64,000 bases of DNA from Motiliproteus coralliicola (GTDB lineage: Bacteria; Pseudomonadota; Gammaproteobacteria; Pseudomonadales; Balneatricaceae): positions 868,001 through 932,000 of the forward strand of contig NZ_QQOH01000001.1 of assembly GCF_003345655.1 (NCBI RefSeq), given 5' to 3'. Made by a program: the position numbers and the translations under genes. Positions 62,473 to 64,000 of this stretch are shown here, one piece after another. Under the pieces are notes generated by a model. It saw only the letters and a program-made list of their open reading frames with translations, ran no database searches and was not told the origin of the DNA. The number at the start of each line of letters is the position of its first letter. Within the stretch, counting starts at the first letter, position 1.

Positions 62473-63864
62473 CTAACCCTCTGTCGAGTCAGCGGTGTTT
62501 TCGGATGAAACCTGGATCTGATGCTTGCTCAATAGCGAGTAAAGCGTGGGACGGGTCACCCCGAGCATTTCGGATGCTCGTGAAATGTTGTTGTCGGCAT
62601 GGACCAACGCCCGCAACACTACTCGCCGCTCTGCCTCTTCACGCGCCTGTTTCAGATTAAACGGCAGCTCTTCGGCAGTCTCCGGAGCCGTCAGCCCCAG
62701 ATCCACCTCGGTAACCTGCTGGCCATCGGCCATAATCACCGCCCGTTTAACCCGGTTCTCCAACTCACGGATGTTTCCAGGCCAGCGGAAGGCCGCGATT
62801 GCCTGACAGGCCTTATCGGTAAAGCCTCGCAACTGACGCCCCTGAGCCGACGCAAAGCGATCCAGCAGCACCCGTGCGATAACGACCGCATCGCCGGGAC
62901 GCTCCCTTAAGGGTGGGATATTGATGGTGATCTCGCTCAGACGGTAAAACAGGTCCTCGCGAAAGCTACCTTCCACAATCATCTGCTCAAGATTTTGATG
63001 GGTGGCGCTTAGAATCCGAACATCAACAGGAATCTCCTCTCTGCCACCGATCCGCTCGACCGTTTTCTCCTGAAGAAAACGCAGCAATTTGGCCTGAAGC
63101 TGCAGCGGCATATCACCGATCTCATCGAGGAACAGGGTTCCGCCATTGGCGGTTTCAATCTTTCCTGGGGTTTGCTTGGCTGCGCCGGTGAAAGCCCCCT
63201 TTTCGTAGCCAAACAGCTCACTCTCTAGCAGGTTTTCAGGGATGGAAGCACAGTTGATGGCGACAAAACGGCCTTCGTTACGATCGCTGAGACCATGAAT
63301 CGCCCGAGCGACAACCTCCTTACCGGTACCACTTTCCCCAAGCACCATGGCACTGATGTCTGCCGGTGCCACCCGCTCTACCATCTTGCAGACTTCACGC
63401 ATCTCATCTGAAGCGGCGATCAGACCATCCAGCGGCGTAGCCGAGGCTGCCAGGCGTCGATTTTCACTTTCCAGATGAGCGAGCTTAAAGGCACGATCAA
63501 CAATCAGGCCAAGCACATCCGGATCCATCGGTTTTTGGTAGAAGTCGTAAGCTCCCATACCAACAGCTTTAACGGCATTGGATTGATCATCGTTGCCCGT
63601 GACAACAATCACTTTGGTCTGCGGCGCGAGCGCCAAAATCTGCTCTAAAATGCCTAAGCCGATCGTGGCGTTAGCCGGATCCGGTGGCAAACCGAGATCC
63701 AGGGTTACCACCTCAGGCTCATAACGGCGCAATGCACTGATCGCCGAGTTTTCATCCTCAGCAAAAACCAACTGATATTGGTCGAAACACCATTTCAGCT
63801 GTTTTTGCAATCCAAGATCATCCTCTACAACCAGTAGGACTTTACGCTCCTTGCTCTGACTCAC
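62473..63864 (-). CDS. prsR: PEP-CTERM-box sigma-54 response regulator PrsR
   Basis: A 463-residue activator: receiver domain at about 8-125 (phospho-acceptor Asp56 in VTLDLGLPP), sigma-54 AAA+ domain with Walker A GESGTGKE (176-183), intact GAFTGA (223-228) and GTLFLDEIGDMP, and a Fis-type helix-turn-helix at the C-terminus (NNISRASEMLGVTRPTLYSLL). The opening KVLLVVEDDLGLQKQLKWCFD is what I recall for PrsR, the regulator of PEP-CTERM/exosortase exopolysaccharide genes. GTG start overlapping the end of prsK by 23 bases. It converges with the cassette it may control. Confidence 0.88.
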   Translation of the reverse strand: MSQSKERKVLLVVEDDLGLQKQLKWCFDQYQLVFAEDENSAISALRRYEPEVVTLDLGLPPDPANATIGLGILEQILALAPQTKVIVVTGNDDQSNAVKAVGMGAYDFYQKPMDPDVLGLIVDRAFKLAHLESENRRLAASATPLDGLIAASDEMREVCKMVERVAPADISAMVLGESGTGKEVVARAIHGLSDRNEGRFVAINCASIPENLLESELFGYEKGAFTGAAKQTPGKIETANGGTLFLDEIGDMPLQLQAKLLRFLQEKTVERIGGREEIPVDVRILSATHQNLEQMIVEGSFREDLFYRLSEITINIPPLRERPGDAVVIARVLLDRFASAQGRQLRGFTDKACQAIAAFRWPGNIRELENRVKRAVIMADGQQVTEVDLGLTAPETAEELPFNLKQAREEAERRVVLRALVHADNNISRASEMLGVTRPTLYSLLSKHQIQVSSENTADSTEG

Positions 63865-64000
63865 TTAACTCTCGCTGATCCTGTTCTTGAAAGAGCGGCA
63901 GCAGAATACTCATACTGGTCCCCTGCTGTGGCTCACTATCAACTTCTAAACGGCCGTCATTCGCGTTGATAAACTGTTTGGCCTCGTACACACCGATACC
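63842..64000 (-). CDS. prsK: Sensor histidine kinase PrsK, C-terminal end (partial)
   Basis: Only the last 52 codons are in the window. They begin GIGVYEAKQFINANDGRLEV, the G2 box of a histidine-kinase ATPase domain, followed by SEPQQGTSMSILLPLF. The gene overlaps prsR by 23 bases, so the two form a kinase-regulator pair. The name rests on the prsR pairing and the GIGVYEAKQF pattern; a generic histidine kinase cannot be excluded from so short a piece. Confidence 0.8.
   Translation of the reverse strand, partial: GIGVYEAKQFINANDGRLEVDSEPQQGTSMSILLPLFQEQDQRELSESEQGA

Overview
This is a contiguous stretch of chromosome from a gammaproteobacterium of the Pseudomonadales/Oceanospirillales type. 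Three gene orders support this: (i) ftsK-lolA-rarA-crcB-serS facing trxB-aat-bpt-infA and clpA-clpS; (ii) rluC divergent from rne, followed by convergent exbB-exbD-lpxK-Trm112-kdsB-LMW phosphatase-murB, the order I know from Pseudomonas; (iii) a GntR-controlled prpB-prpC-acnD-prpF operon. Nearly all reading frames have close, recognisable families. I saw no rRNA or tRNA gene, CRISPR array, insertion sequence or prophage.

Layout. 0-4.8 kb: end of a DAHP synthase gene, nfuA, a MATE exporter, a CPA2 antiporter and a Sel1-repeat protein. 5-11.3 kb: cell-division/lipoprotein/translation block on the minus strand. 11.4-17.5 kb: trxB and the bacterial N-degron pathway (two aminoacyl-protein transferases plus the ClpA unfoldase and ClpS adaptor), then cspD. 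17.7-19.1 kb: purB. 19.2-22 kb: a cobalamin riboswitch followed by a 28-codon leader ORF, cobD and bluB, then a DUF2889 gene. 22.1-24.3 kb: selD-mnmH, the selenouridine tRNA pathway. 24.5-28.1 kb: a sigma-54 activator gene, paired palindromic sites, a sigma-54 promoter, a 68-codon ORF and a family I CoA-transferase, which together read as one self-contained regulatory circuit. 28.1-33 kb: two cyclic-di-GMP genes flanking rraA. 33-36.8 kb: small metabolic and membrane genes. 37.1-44.1 kb: the 2-methylcitrate cycle operon with its own repressor, operators and a stem-loop in every structural-gene junction. 44.3-50.8 kb: hydrolase, pabB, a Tim44-like protein, thrH, cysB, rluC. 51.4-59.2 kb: rne and the envelope block. 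59.5-64 kb: an accessory cassette beside prsR/prsK.

The most unusual part is 59.4-64 kb. A well-formed -24/-12 promoter precedes four tightly packed genes: an unrecognised protein with an odd secretion-type N-terminus, a PqqD-like small protein, an HprK-like P-loop protein and a nucleotidyltransferase-fold protein. Next to them, in the opposite orientation, lie the sigma-54 response regulator PrsR and the end of its kinase PrsK, known from PEP-CTERM/exosortase exopolysaccharide loci. The layout suggests that PrsK/PrsR switch on the cassette. The role of the cassette and of its first protein is not established.

Functionally the window is mostly housekeeping (translation, proteolysis, envelope precursors, RNA decay) with three regulated metabolic modules (propionate, CoA transfer, cobalamin) and one signalling-linked accessory system.
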